Part shown: piece by piece, positions 23,346-34,624 of the stretch | Layout of the letters: every line of letters starts with the position of its first letter | How positions within the stretch are numbered: position 1 is the first letter of the stretch | Source: Agrocybe praecox | Lineage: Eukaryota; Basidiomycota; Agaricomycetes; Agaricales; Agrocybaceae | Assembly (NCBI GenBank): GCA_964017145.1 | Contig: OZ024850.1 | Location: 1,403,618 to 1,467,617 of the forward strand | Direction of reading: 5' to 3' | Length of the DNA stretch: 64,000 nt | The notes under the pieces: model-generated | The model's database searches: none | What the model was told of the DNA's origin: nothing | What the model saw: the letters and a program-made list of their open reading frames with translations, nothing else | Position numbers and translations under genes: made by a program

Positions 23346-23363
23346 TGGAGCCCACCGCGAGGG
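23346..23363 (+). other. Putative primer-binding site
   Basis: The sequence beginning TGGAGCCCACCGCG starts three bases after the LTR end, the usual place and first three bases (complement of the tRNA CCA end) for a retrotransposon primer-binding site. The matching tRNA was not identified. Confidence 0.5.
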
Positions 23364-23605
23364 GGTTTCATTAAACATTGTGTTCTCCAGCCAAAGCCTA
23401 CAGCGCACGATCAAGAACAGCGGTCCCAGCGACACTATTACGTTCGACACACAGCCCAGTTCTTCAGTCACTAACAACAGTCTTTTTCGACTCCCGTCAC
23501 CATTCATTACATCCGCAACATCACCTTCAACATCACCTTCGAGTTTCACGCACACTCACAGCCCTCAAAACACTCTGACTCCATTCGATTCGCCTTTCGC
23601 TCGAC

Positions 23606-25531
23606 ATGTCTATTGTTTATATGCCCGCTCGAGGAGAACGCTCCGCACCCATTTTCGATTCAGCACGCCCTCGAGAACTCAAGAGATACTTCAACGAGCT
23701 CGAATTTCTTTTCGGCCGATCCGCAGTCACCAACGAAGATGAGAAGAAGATCCACGCCACTCGATACCTCGACATCGACACTGCAGACCTCTGGGAAACC
23801 CTCTCGAGCTTCACCGACACCAGCAAGACCTTCTCCGACTTCAGGAACGATGTTTACAACCTCTATCCAGACGCAAACTACGAGCATCGGTACACGATCA
23901 ATGACCTCGACCTACTCACGGGCACTCAGCAACGCATCGGAATCCACTCGCTCACCGACCTAGCCAACTATCATCGTCAATTCATCGTCATAACCTCGTT
24001 TCTCATCACGCAGGATATCATCCAGGAGTACGAACAGTGGCGCGCATACGTTCAAGGCTTTCAAACCTCGCTTTGGACACTTATTTCGAACCGACTTCAG
24101 GTTAAGTATCCCGATCACATTCCTTTGAGACCCTATGACATCACACAGGTCTTCGACGCAGCAAGCTGGGTACTCCGAAGCTCATCCATCGACATACAAG
24201 CATCCTCGGCATCAATCTCGGCGACACCACCAACATCAAGAGTATCTACAGTCAAGATAGAAGACCTAGGCAGCCTCGTTTCGCAGCTCACCAAGACCAT
24301 TATCGGCGCGATCAGTCAGTCGAACAAGAGCAACTCACCTCGAGCTCAGCAGTCTCCTCAACCTTCGATCACTTCAACAAGTCTCTTCCACGCCATCGTA
24401 TCTTTGAATAGCCGCCAACAGCCTTCAATTAAACCAGCTCGAACGACACCTTTACAGCCAGTATATCAGCTCGACATCGACAAACAAATAGCAAACATCG
24501 AAGCCGAACTCTTTACCCTTCGATCGAAACAGCAGGCATTCGTCCCAGGCATCAAGACTCAAGCTCTGAAGACTCAAGGCACACACGTCGAACCGACTCA
24601 AGCCACGGACGTCGAACCTCAGGATGAAGCACCCATTTCAGGCACCTCTCCTATCAAAGAACTCTCAGAAGCCGTCTCGCCAAGCTCGAACAAATCAAAT
24701 CACATCTCCACTACGACTGCGACCTCGACGACCTCAAATCTAGCTCGAAGACAACCGTACCAAGCAGCTAACAGCTCGAACTATGCCCCACCCACCGATC
24801 GAAACTTCGGAACACCGTCTCCCACAAAACCATCGACCTCGAAGAAGCCCGAACGCTCCTATCACACCCTACCACCTATTCAACATTCAACCAGCATCGA
24901 TCAAGTCATTCAGCGCACCCTCGACTCGCCAGTAGTACTCACACAAAAGGAACTCCTCGTACTCGCCCCAGAGGTTCGATCTCGATTCGCCGAAACAACC
25001 ACGACTCGTCAACAGCCAATCGAATGCAACTCAGTCTTTAAGGAAGATATCAAGGACAACGGATCGATATTGAAGCCCGACAAGACAATACCGACTTCAA
25101 CCACGCACGAATACAGCAAGGAACCCCAGGACGACCTCGACACACTCGACGCACCCATATCGAACTTCAACACAGCCTGCAAGTCATTCACAGATAGCCC
25201 CGAGACCGACACAAAGACTACACCGTCAACATCGACCACTGACAGCAAGACCTTTGTCCATTCCCTTCCTCGACCATTCGCCCTCACCGCAAGACAACTT
25301 CAAAGATCCATACATAGCACACCAGTCACTCTGAAGCCCATCGACACCCACATGTATACTCTCGTACCCGACAAGCCCCCTGATCGACACATCCTACCAG
25401 CACACTCACAGCATTCCATCCTCAGCATACGACAGACTTCAAGGTCGCTTCCTCGATACTTTCATTCGAACTCTTCGACAATAGGCTCACGCTCGAGGCT
25501 CAAGCACCCACAGCTCGTTTCAGTATACTAA
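23606..25531 (+). CDS. Gag-like structural protein of the LTR element
   Basis: An uninterrupted ORF of 641 aa. The first 200 residues match the Gag type common in basidiomycete LTR elements: PRELKRYFNELEFLF, then KKIHATRYLDIDTADLWETL, DFRNDVYNLYP, LTDLANYHRQF and SNRLQVKYPDHIPLRPYDI. The remaining two thirds is Ser/Thr/Pro-rich and poorly ordered. I see no CCHC zinc knuckle and no DSG/DTG protease motif. Gag assembles the particle in which reverse transcription takes place; the enzymes must come from another element. The start MSIVYMPARGERSAP is the first ATG of the conserved frame. Confidence 0.8.
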   Translation: MSIVYMPARGERSAPIFDSARPRELKRYFNELEFLFGRSAVTNEDEKKIHATRYLDIDTADLWETLSSFTDTSKTFSDFRNDVYNLYPDANYEHRYTINDLDLLTGTQQRIGIHSLTDLANYHRQFIVITSFLITQDIIQEYEQWRAYVQGFQTSLWTLISNRLQVKYPDHIPLRPYDITQVFDAASWVLRSSSIDIQASSASISATPPTSRVSTVKIEDLGSLVSQLTKTIIGAISQSNKSNSPRAQQSPQPSITSTSLFHAIVSLNSRQQPSIKPARTTPLQPVYQLDIDKQIANIEAELFTLRSKQQAFVPGIKTQALKTQGTHVEPTQATDVEPQDEAPISGTSPIKELSEAVSPSSNKSNHISTTTATSTTSNLARRQPYQAANSSNYAPPTDRNFGTPSPTKPSTSKKPERSYHTLPPIQHSTSIDQVIQRTLDSPVVLTQKELLVLAPEVRSRFAETTTTRQQPIECNSVFKEDIKDNGSILKPDKTIPTSTTHEYSKEPQDDLDTLDAPISNFNTACKSFTDSPETDTKTTPSTSTTDSKTFVHSLPRPFALTARQLQRSIHSTPVTLKPIDTHMYTLVPDKPPDRHILPAHSQHSILSIRQTSRSLPRYFHSNSSTIGSRSRLKHPQLVSVY

Positions 25532-27462
25532 TCTTTTTGTAGATACCTCTCTTTGACCGTTCGACCAGCCCTCAGCGTCTTCAGCACCCATTTACGCATC
25601 TCGACTCAACACTACCTGAACAGCTTGACCTCCGAACATTCAATCGTATTGACCTCTTATTCAACAGCTATCTCAACTCTCAACTCCCCATTCAACGCAC
25701 CTTCAGCATTGACAGCCTCGACTCATCACACCAGCAATTCATAGCACATCCATTTCGTCCTTGACACCATCGACAGCCCATCTCTATCTTCGCCAGCCTC
25801 GTCTTGACCTCGACAGCTTCAAACAAATTCACCATCATCATTTCCAGTACCTCCACCACACGTACCGCTCAATTGACAGCATCTACAGGCACCTCAGCAT
25901 CGATCTACACCATTCGGCCTCGATCCACACGACTTCGAACACATTCAGTACACCTATCCTATATTCGACATCACTCATTTGAAGAACCTCGAACGCTCTG
26001 AACACTATCCCGGTTGTTTCGACACTCACTCGATCTCTCAAGTCGTCTCACACCTCTCGCACCCTCTCAAAGTCGTCTCAAAGTCCCCGAACGGTTACTA
26101 AGGTCTCTCAAACACATCCCGAACGATCTCGAACGCTTCTCGAGCATCCCTCAAATATCTACGAACGACTTTTGACCGACCTCGATCATTCCTTGATCAT
26201 CCTTCAAACAATACCCAGATGACTCCCGAACATCCTCGAATCTCACATCTCATCTCGTACCTTGTAGCTCGACTCGACACTTCGTATTTCGACTTGACAC
26301 CGCACAGCTCGTCTCGTATCTCGTAGCCCGGTTCGAAACCTCGTATCTCGGCTCAAAAATTCGACACTCTGTATCTTGGCTCGACATTTCGTATCCTGGC
26401 TCAAAACTTCGTAGCTCAGCTTTGACACTTCGTATCTCGGCTCGACACCTCGAATCTCGGCTCAAAACATCGAATCTCGGCTCATACTTCATCACTATGT
26501 CTCATATAGCTGTGTATATCGTCTACACACTCATATTTCGCCCTCGACATCCCGTGCAACATCTAGCTTGCCCTCAGTCTCGCCTATTTCGACTTTCACT
26601 CACTTATATTCACCTTAAACATCCGCAAACGACTCTCGACCGACCTCGACCGACCCTCAATCATCCTCCGAACATCCTCATCGAACAAAGCTCGCACACC
26701 ATTCGAACAATACTCAGACGACACTCGGACGACTCCCAAACGATCAGCAAACAATTAGGAGCGACTCTCAAACGTCCCCGAACTGTTCCCAACGTCTCTC
26801 GAACATCCCTCGAACAGCCTCGAACGATTATCGGACACCTCTCGAACGACTCTCCAACGATCAGGAACGACTCTCGAACATCACCCAAACACTTTCGAAC
26901 ACTTCCAAAACATTCGCGAACGCTTCTCGAACGATCTCGGACAACTCCTGAACGATCAGCATTCAGCAACCCATTCAAGACTTCGAAGGCGACCTCAAGC
27001 ACACCAAACGAAGGATGACTGAGGACAGTCAAGGTTTCAGTAGGGAGGAGATAGACCCCTCATTCGACCCAATTTTCGCATTCATTTTTTTCTTTTTTTC
27101 ATTAGCATTTCAGTTCTAATTCTCACATTGTATATAGGTTCACTCAGTTTCTTCATTTGCACCCCATAGATAGTTCTTTTCGTCCTCTACCCCTCGTTTC
27201 ACTTCTCATACCACTTTTCCGAGTCCACTCATACTTAGACAGTTTCGATTCGATCATTTTTCACAGTATCATATTGTTTTTACGATTTTCTTTCGAGCTT
27301 CGACCACATCCTATTCCCCTTCATTTCTTTTTGACTTCAAAGCGACATATCTACATCCAAAGCAGCTCGATTCCAGCCTCAGAACCCATTCGATCGACAA
27401 CATTCCACCTTCGAACCTCAAGAGACTTGCGACGGTTGACTGAGGACAGTCAATATTTCAGT
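25532..27462 (+). other. Non-coding interior of the Gag-only element
   Basis: About 1.9 kb without a long ORF, built of compositionally biased words (CTCGAACG, CTCGACACT, TCGTATCTCGGCTC). Loosely repeated segments at about 26240-26490 (repeated 'CTCGTATCTCGGCTC' type units) give spurious short ORFs on the minus strand. It may represent decayed pol or unrelated filler; no RT or integrase motif was seen. Confidence 0.6.
27017..27052 (+). repeat. Internal copy of the polypurine-tract block
   Basis: The 36-bp block (GACTGAGGACAGTC, then TTTCAGTAGGGAGGAGAT) is nearly identical to the block at 27438-27473 that ends at the 3' LTR, differing by two bases. The first 14 bases form a small palindrome. 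It lies 421 bp upstream of the functional-position copy. Confidence 0.75.
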
Positions 27463-27473
27463 AGGGAGGAGAT
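27438..27473 (+). other. Polypurine tract of the Gag-only element
   Basis: TAGGGAGGAGA ends directly at the TGATG start of the 3' LTR, the position where plus-strand DNA synthesis is primed in LTR retrotransposons. It is preceded by the same palindromic GACTGAGGACAGTC seen at 27017. Confidence 0.7.
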
Positions 27474-29061
27474 GATGCGCCCCGAGCCTCTACAGGCTCT
27501 GAAAATTCTATTTCGAGTGTTCGGTCCGAGTCCCATTGTTCGGATGACCTCGAGAACGTTCGACAAGTACTAAGGAATGTTTGGGGACATTCTACGAAGC
27601 ACAATGAACGTATATTACACGCAACGAACCGACAGTGCCACTACCGAACGAGTTTCGAGGCTCGAAGCCTCAAATGACGTCATTACCGAGCTACCCGAGC
27701 TTGGGCGCCTCACACCTATCCGCAGCGTGCTCCCCTCGGTTCGACAGTCTTATGGAGCACTCTAGGACATTCGACGAACCACAACGAACGTATTTCACGT
27801 CCACCGAACGAGTATTGACCCCAGCGAACGAGACTCGAGCTCCAGACGACCCTCCAGGCCTTAAACGAGTTCAGTACCATTCGGACAACTTCGTGGAGGT
27901 TCAGAAAGGCTCGAGAACATTCGGAGACACTCTACGATCACTAACGAACGTATTCGACACGCTCCAAACGAGTAACAGTTCAACCGAACGACTTGCGAGG
28001 CTCAGATACCCAAATTACGTCATCACTCGACCAGTCCACTCTTGAGTGTCGCTCGCTCAGTCATATAGGGGTCTAGCATGTTCGGTACCCTGCTAATATC
28101 GTTCGTTAACCTTTCTAGAACAATAACGAACCATTCCCGGCCATTAATATGTCGATCCTTGAGCTCGGAAAGTGCCACCCAACCTCTCACGTTCGCCGGT
28201 CGCTTAAACATCGCTTATTCGATCCCAAACTCTTTATGGAACTCTGTATACCTTATAGATTCGTTCAGGAGGCTTTAGTCTAGGATTACGAACACCAACG
28301 AACGATTTCCATATGCTCGTATGTCTTTATTTCGCTATTTTATACACTTTGGACCCTTTCAGGACCCTTTCCCTCTGCATTTTATACTATCCCTTTGACA
28401 TTTGACATATCTTCCATACTATTCTATAGCTCCTTTTATTCCTTTCTTTATCATTCGATTTTATTGGTTTCCTTTTCGTAGGTACTATATTATCGACCTC
28501 ATGTACATACACACAAAATAAGAAGAGTATTCGTCCCCCCCTCTCCTCACAGCTTAGTCTCGCTTCGAAATCGTCTCGAAGTCTCTCGTTTCTCTTTCGT
28601 TTCAGTCATACTGCGTCCCACTTCGTTGCGTATACCGTCTACGCCCTCGTACTTCGTCCTCGAACGTTCCGTGTAACGTTTACTTCGTATTTCCCTTTGA
28701 TCTCGCCTCGTTTCGGCCTCTCAGCAATATCTCGACCTCTTCACACTCGCTACAGTTCAGTACACCTTCGGTATCGCTCACCAACCCTCTCTAACATTTC
28801 ACGAACACTCCCGAACGTCTAACGAACCCCCTCGAACTTCCCGAACCTCTTGAACCTTCGAACCTCTCGTATCCGACTCGCTCGACACCCAGTATCCTCG
28901 TATTGGCTTGCCTCTTGCTGGAACGCAGCCCAAACCTCCGTCTCGCACCCTCAGAGCACCTCACGACGCTCGCTGAGTGTTTCTTTTATTTTTGTTTTGT
29001 TTGCTCGCGCTTCGTACATATCTCATCTCTTTCCTACACTCAGAACGTCGTACGCACATCA
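27473..29061 (+). repeat. 3' LTR of the Gag-only element
   Basis: 1589-bp direct repeat of 21754-23342, offset by 5719 bp. It ends ACGCACATCA and is followed by ACGT, the same four bases that precede the 5' LTR. Confidence 0.88.
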
Positions 29062-29207
29062 ACGTTTCTCTGTGTCCAGGCGTCGCCCGTAGGGCAATTT
29101 AAAAGGAATATTCAACCTTATGCTTCCTTTAACTGTTCAACCTGCTTCTCCAACAGAATGGAAGAATGAATTGAACCCTCAGATTTAGGCTCGTAACCAT
29201 CCTGTAT

Positions 29208-29345
29208 GACAAGAAGGGTCAGGTGACCCATGCAGAGCATTTCTTGTCTATACAGGCTGGTGAAACTGAGTTTAAATTCCCGTAGCGCGCGGCTCCCACG
29301 GTTTTTTCCCAAAAAAGATCGAGGTCCTCCCCTAAACAAGTCACG
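29208..29345 (+). repeat. Left inverted-repeat arm
   Basis: 138 bp from GACAAGAAGGGTCAGG to CTAAACAAGTCACG, matching 30723-30860 in reverse complement with scattered substitutions. Confidence 0.8.
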
Positions 29346-29660
29346 TTTTGTGGCCTAGCGCGTCAAGTTGCGTCGCGTCCCGAATTCTTTTCTCATACAC
29401 ATCGTAAATTGACGCAAGTTTGGAGGCGTTTCCACATGTAAAATGCGTCCAATGTTGCAGTTAACTCCAAGGATATGAAGATAGCATTATAGAGCATCCA
29501 AGACTTGTGTTTACTATAGGATTGATGTCGGCACTGGCTATGGGAAAACTCTGTGCATGATACTGCCTTCTTTACTGTATCCCAGCCAACTATTAATTAC
29601 CAACAGTGGCCTTGCTGTGAAACAGAAAGGTACCCCCCTGTCATAATTATGTAACAATCA

Positions 29661-29820
29661 CGATAGTTTTGGTACATTGTTTGGCTACTCACCCTGGACC
29701 ACACAAAAGACTTTTGGTGAAAGGTCGAATAGTTTTGATACATTGTTTGGCTATTTCCCTTGGGCCACACAAAAGACTTTTGGTGGAAGGTCGAATAGTT
29801 TTGATATAATGTTTGGCTAC
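29661..29820 (+). repeat. 66-bp tandem repeat, about 2.4 copies
   Basis: Units start at 29663, 29729 and 29795 with the word ATAGTTTTG. Each contains GTTTGGCTA and CCACACAAAAGACTTTTGGTG. It lies within the inverted-repeat-bounded segment. Confidence 0.85.
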
Positions 29821-30256
29821 ACTTTCTTGTTCATACAACCATTTTGAGCAAAGTCAGCAAAAAGAGTCCCATTTCGTATTTTTCTATTACTTAGTCTATC
29901 TCCCCATTTCCCGTCATTTCCATTTAGTTTCCATTTATTTACCATTTAAGAGTTCAATGACCTATGCTCAATCGAGCCGCGAGAAGTCAACCGAAGGTTG
30001 GCGACGAGCGGCCACAAAAAAGTAGGGTAAAAAATATACAGCCCAGCCAGGGCAAGTTGACAAATGCAAAACCTTCCAGGCAGTCAATTGGCAGTCAGCT
30101 GCCTGTTTTACGTATTGGAATTGTAAAAAAAAATGTAATCCTTGTTTGCATAAAAACAATCTTAATTGAACCCTTTGTATATGTTATTTTAAAGTTAAAC
30201 GCGGTAGCTGTCGCAGCAAGGCTTTGGTCGACTTTAGTCGGCCCTTTATGTTTAAG

Positions 30257-30703
30257 CTAAATGAAATATATTATAATAGATACTACAGCAGATATGATAG
30301 AAATCAGCGAACATAGGTGAAGGAGAGACTGTACTCCCTGGGCTACTACTGCTTGTGTTGTCTCGTTTCCTCTCGTCGATTTGTAGGATTCATTCTGTCC
30401 AATAGCATAGGTGTCGGTTGCGATTTCTGGCTTGAATTTGAATGTTGTAGGGGATGTATGGGTTTGTAGCTCCTGTTCCGCATTGTGAACAGGAGCTATT
30501 GTCACCGCTGATGTCGAAACGGCAAACCGTGAATCAGACGCAAATTGATCGACCTTGGGAACTGCAGCCTTACGCTGCTTCTTCTCAGTTCTTTTTGCCG
30601 AGGTCAGGATGTCAGCAGAGGTCCTAGGAATCATAACAATCAACAGCGACGGACAATCGTGGATCCGCCAGTCATCGTTCACCGAGGGCCCGACACGCAG
30701 CAC
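30257..30703 (-). CDS. Hypothetical protein with C-terminal hydrophobic segment
   Basis: A 148-aa ORF inside the inverted-repeat-bounded segment, ending in a hydrophobic stretch (SLISIISAVVSIIIYFI) that could be a tail anchor. The body is polar (SAKRTEKKQRKAAVPK). No family recognised. It could be a real small gene, a remnant of a larger gene carried by the element, or chance. No splice partners were identified. Confidence 0.25.
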   Translation of the reverse strand: MLRVGPSVNDDWRIHDCPSLLIVMIPRTSADILTSAKRTEKKQRKAAVPKVDQFASDSRFAVSTSAVTIAPVHNAEQELQTHTSPTTFKFKPEIATDTYAIGQNESYKSTRGNETTQAVVAQGVQSLLHLCSLISIISAVVSIIIYFI

Positions 30704-30722
30704 TTCCGTTTTAGGCCAGAAA

Positions 30723-30860
30723 CGTGACTTGTTTAGGGGAGGACTTCAATCTTTTTTTGGGAAAAACCGTGGGAGCCGCGCGCTACAGGAATTTAAACTC
30801 AGTTTCCCCGGCCTGTATATACAAGAAATGCTCTGCATGGGTCACCTGACCCTTCTTGTC
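30723..30860 (-). repeat. Right inverted-repeat arm
   Basis: Inverted partner of 29208-29345. It begins CGTGACTTGTTTAGGGG and ends CCTGACCCTTCTTGTC. Confidence 0.8.
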
Positions 30861-31507
30861 GCTTCAGCGGTATACAGGCCAGGTTACCGGCCTACCTCAG
30901 ATTATTGCATAATAATATTTATTCGTTTCCATCATAGGACTTAGCTGCTTAGCACTTGGCACTTGGGTCGATCACTATTCCTTGGAATTTGTGTGTTACT
31001 AATGATTAAGCTGGATCTAAAACTCGTGAGTACTATTTAATATTTAATTCAGTACTCAGGCTGAAGGGCGCACAGTACATACGAGTTCAAAGTCAACCAT
31101 CGTTCCGCCGACTCGGATCAGGCCATTTATACGGCACGCGTAGTACGTATTTTGTTGATTCACGGCCCCTCACCTCCTTCTACGACTCATTCCATGATAT
31201 ATTTTCTGCGCCTACACCTCAGTAACGAAAGCTGCTGACACACTTACTGCTCATATCCAATTACTGCTACTCATCATGCTAGCGCAACCACTCATCGTGG
31301 AATAATATTTTCGACCTTCGGTCCGGTTTCGTTGGCACCGGATGGACCGCTCATGAGCTTCAAGCTGGTCTCACGCGAGCCCACTTACGCACACTGCACG
31401 CAGGATAGAATCTAGATAAGTAAGTAACTCGTATGTATAAGCACTATCATAGAGACTTATAACTGACCAAATCCAACCTCGTCAGGACACAGTTGATTAC
31501 CACTTTA
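30861..31507. other. Upstream region of the amidohydrolase gene
   Basis: No gene recognised. It contains the presumed promoter of the plus-strand amidohydrolase. An alternative in-frame ATG at 31493 would add five residues to that protein. Confidence 0.4.
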
Positions 31508-33280
31508 ATGGATTCAACTTCGACTCACTCCAACACTGGAAATTCAACAGCTAAAGTTAAACCTGTGGCCGTCGCCGATGGAGTCGAAACCGACACCGAA
31601 ACCGACACTGACACGCTGCTAATCACGAATGCCCGCCTGGCATACTTTGAACGCGACAAGGTGGAGTGGACGTGGAATATTCTATGTCAAGCAGGACGTG
31701 TTGTTCGTATCACACCATCTGACTCTGACTCCTCCAACTCCAACTCCAACTCCCACTTCAACGAAGACCCTACCGTTATCGGTACGCGCATTAAGAAGAT
31801 AGACTCTCAAGGTGGCTTGGTGCTGCCCTCGTGAGTACTAGTAGTAGTATTGTGATTGTAATTATCGAATCGGGAACTAATGAACGCCTTCTTTTCCACC
31901 TAGATTCTGTCATGCCCACATCCACCTGGACAAATGCTTCATCCTCGACCAATGCGGAGAGCTCGTTACTGGGTACGTGCACTGTACACTTCCCCATTTG
32001 CCACCACCCTCAACTTACGCATGCGCAGAGACTTCTCCGAAGCGATGCACCTGACCAACACCGCCAAATCGACGTTTGGATCCAACGTTCCAGACTTGTA
32101 CGCCCGCGGTGCCCGGCTCATTTGCGAGAGTGTAGAGTCCGGGGTGACGTGCATGCGTGCATTCGTGGAGGTGGACGAGCAAGTCAGGTTTGCGTGTTTG
32201 GATGTGGGGCTTAGGCTGAAAGAGGAGTTTGAAGGTGTAAGCGAGGTGCAGATTGCTGGTACGTGTGTCTTGCTTTATTCACTATAGGATGTTATATGAT
32301 TCTACTAGTGTTCGCGCAAGAACGATTCTTCTCCTCGGCGGGGGATAATGCACTCCCCGGACGTAACTTGGAGCTTCTAACAGAGGCGGCTGCTCGTCCC
32401 GGTGTCACCGTCGTTGGTTCTGCGCCGTACGTCGAGCCCACCGTCGATCATGCAAGGCGAAACATAGGCTGTATCTTCGATATTGCCGAAACACACAGTC
32501 TGGCTATCGATTTCCACCTGGACTATAACCTGGACCCCAACTCCGAGCCTCTTATCTATGAGGTCATCAAGCAGGCCAAATCGACGGAGAAATGTCCACG
32601 GATCACAATCGGACATGCAACCCGCCTCCAGCTCTTCTCATCAACGGAATGGGAGGCCCTCCTATCCTCGATCGTATCCCTCCCCATCACTTTCGTCTCA
32701 CTCCCCCAATCCGACATATATATGCAAGGCCGTGCACACTCCCATGAACCCCTTGGTGCTCCCCGTGGTACCATTCGCGTTCCTTACCTCAAGGAAAAGT
32801 ACGGCGTGGACATCGCCATGTCAGTGAACAACGTCGACAACGCATTCACCCCTCAGGGGTCTCTCGATCCGCTCATCCTGTGCACATTTGGAGTGGGAAT
32901 TTTCCAGAGTGCGAGAGAGGACGATTTGAGGACCCTCCTGGTGAGTGGCTGTATATAGTAGGTCGACTACTTATTCGGGAGTGCTATTATTTATTTTTGG
33001 CATCGAGATTCTTGTGTTCCGCGGAAGCTGTTACTTACATTCTACGCTACAGCGGTCCGTAACACTCACCTCCAAATTCGCCATTGGGCTTGCCTCTCCT
33101 CTCGATCTAGCGCCAACCATCGGTGATCGAGCAGACTTGGTCATTCTTCATGGACGCGACAGTGTGCGGAGCGCGGTGCTCAATCCGCCTTTTGACAGGA
33201 CGACCATCAAGAACGGGAGAATTGTGGCTTCCAGAAAGAGCGCCACCTGGACGGCCCCTGTGTCGGTAGGTGCTATTTAA
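31508..33280 (+). CDS. Amidohydrolase-superfamily protein (cytosine deaminase-like fold)
   Basis: Five exons (31508-31830, 31904-31972, 32029-32258, 32309-32940 and 33053-33280) give 493 aa. After an acidic Ser/Asp-rich N-terminus comes the beta-strand LLITNARLAYF. The metal motif CHAHIHLDKCF (HxH, formed across intron 1), FHLDYNLD, ITIGHATRL and the SVNNVDNAFTPQG segment follow. The C-terminal strand returns with GDRADLVILHG and IKNGRIVASR. In cytosine deaminases the positions after HLD and at VNN hold a catalytic Glu and a metal-binding Asp. Here they are Tyr and Asn, so deamination of cytosine should not be assumed. The protein is likely a cytosolic metallo-hydrolase with unknown substrate. 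Two partial copies lie at 46368-46448 and 58059-58690. Confidence 0.78.
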
Positions 33281-34619
33281 ATTTCGTGCGCATAAAGCTA
33301 CGAATATGATAATAGAGATTTTTCATTAATTATCATGTCGCGTGAACGGTGAAATATGGTATCTGCTCGCGCGATATCCTGCCCGGCTAATTGTTTGTTT
33401 TTTGAGAGAAAAGGAGTATGTACAGTGCTGCTTCTACTACTTTCCGCCTTGCAACCACCCATTCAAATTCATTTATTCAGTTGACGGCGGGTGAGTGGAC
33501 GACCATTCCCATATGGCTGACTATCCACAAATAGGTATACGACCTAGGTAAGTAGCACACAGACCTGCTATATCACTCTCCTTAAGAACAACGAACTAGG
33601 CACAAAAAATCACAATCAACTATTCATTTGCTACAGGGCCACGATTGCGTAGAGTCAGAAAAGGACAGCGTATGACGCATGCATGATATCTTTCGTGCTA
33701 GACTAGTGCGTAAGTATACTACTGGCACTAGTACTGCTGCACCTGCGTCATGCATGCTGGAGGTACAAACTTCCGATTCTGACTCTCGGTGCATTTCACG
33801 GTACCAGCCCGACCTGGCTAGCAGCCGAGCATCAGTCGAGATATATTACAGCCAGCTTCGCTGCATGTGTGCTTCAAGCTCTCGAGTATACACACTCGAA
33901 GACGAAGATCGTCGTCGTCGTATGTATTACGGGTTCCAAGTGGCAAAGGACAAGACAAGACAAAGAAAGGTGACCCAGTTCGAATCGGATACCAGCGCTC
34001 GGGCTTGCTCGTTTGAAGAAAGAAGGGTGCAAAAGGGTGACTCGTAAGTATTTTGCTGGGAGTGTCGACTCGAAGTCTACCCACGTGGGGGGAAGAGTAT
34101 AGAGTACATGCAGTAATAGAGAGATAAACAAGTCCAAGACGAGGACGAACAACCAACTTGAAGGTAGACAGTGCTCGAAACTTCGCCGGGATGGAAATGG
34201 TAATGAGCCCATGGTGGAAGTGATGGCTGACTGACCACTGGCAAATATGTAGATTCCTGGATGTGACCTATATAGTAGGTCTATATGCCTATGTACGTAT
34301 TGAACCACTGCCCCAAGGGCCAAGACCGATGAGCGAGGCATTAATGTCATGCCACATGACCACAAATCTACATTCATTCCATTTGTATTTGTTATTGAAC
34401 AATCACGTAGTAATGTCAGAGAAAGACAACATATATGCAGAGAAAGGCAGGAGAAAGAGAAACCACAGTTGAAACATTGGGTGAGAAAATGATACAGTGT
34501 AAAGCAAGTGTAAAGTCAGATTGCATCATCATGGTGGGATCAGGGAATATGCATATACAACCCAACTGTGCCATTGATGCCAATGCTAGGTCTTTGCAGA
34601 ATGGTGAATATAGCATGTG
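33281..34619. other. Downstream block duplicated in the right part of the window
   Basis: No gene supported. About 33330-33560 matches 58741-58960; about 33520-33860 matches each unit of the tandem repeat at 58914-59635; about 34050-34270 matches 62830-63080. ORFs at 33679-34047 (+) and 33874-34377 (-) lie in these repeats and are not conserved as proteins. The last bases before 34620 are the left flank of the chromovirus insertion. Confidence 0.5.
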
Positions 34620-34624
34620 CCAGG

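Larger units (their letters stand above)
21750..29065 (+). mobile_element. Gag-only (non-autonomous) LTR retrotransposon
   Basis: Two direct repeats of 1589 bp (21754-23342 and 27473-29061) begin TGATGCGCC and end GCACATCA, matching the TG...CA rule. ACGT flanks both sides as a likely 4-bp target duplication; a 5-bp ACGTT reading is also possible. A primer-binding-type TGG sequence lies at 23346. A purine tract (27463-27472) directly abuts the right LTR. The 4.1 kb interior encodes only a Gag-like protein, with no protease, reverse transcriptase or integrase found. This is the structure described for TR-GAG elements. It should depend on enzymes from another element. The near-identity of the LTRs suggests a recent insertion. 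Confidence 0.85.
29208..30860. mobile_element. Segment bounded by 138-bp inverted repeats (possible DNA element)
   Basis: The arms at 29208-29345 and 30723-30860 are inverted copies with more than 90 percent identity by eye. The 1.65 kb segment contains a 66-bp tandem repeat and one 148-aa minus-strand ORF, but no transposase that I recognise. I could not find a clear target-site duplication at the arm ends. It may be a non-autonomous terminal-inverted-repeat element, or two oppositely oriented copies of another repeat. Confidence 0.5.

Noticed and set aside
23131..23742. 203-aa ORF overlapping the start of Gag
   Set aside because: It spans the LTR boundary and primer-binding site and has no Gag-like features; the frame starting at 23606 has them.
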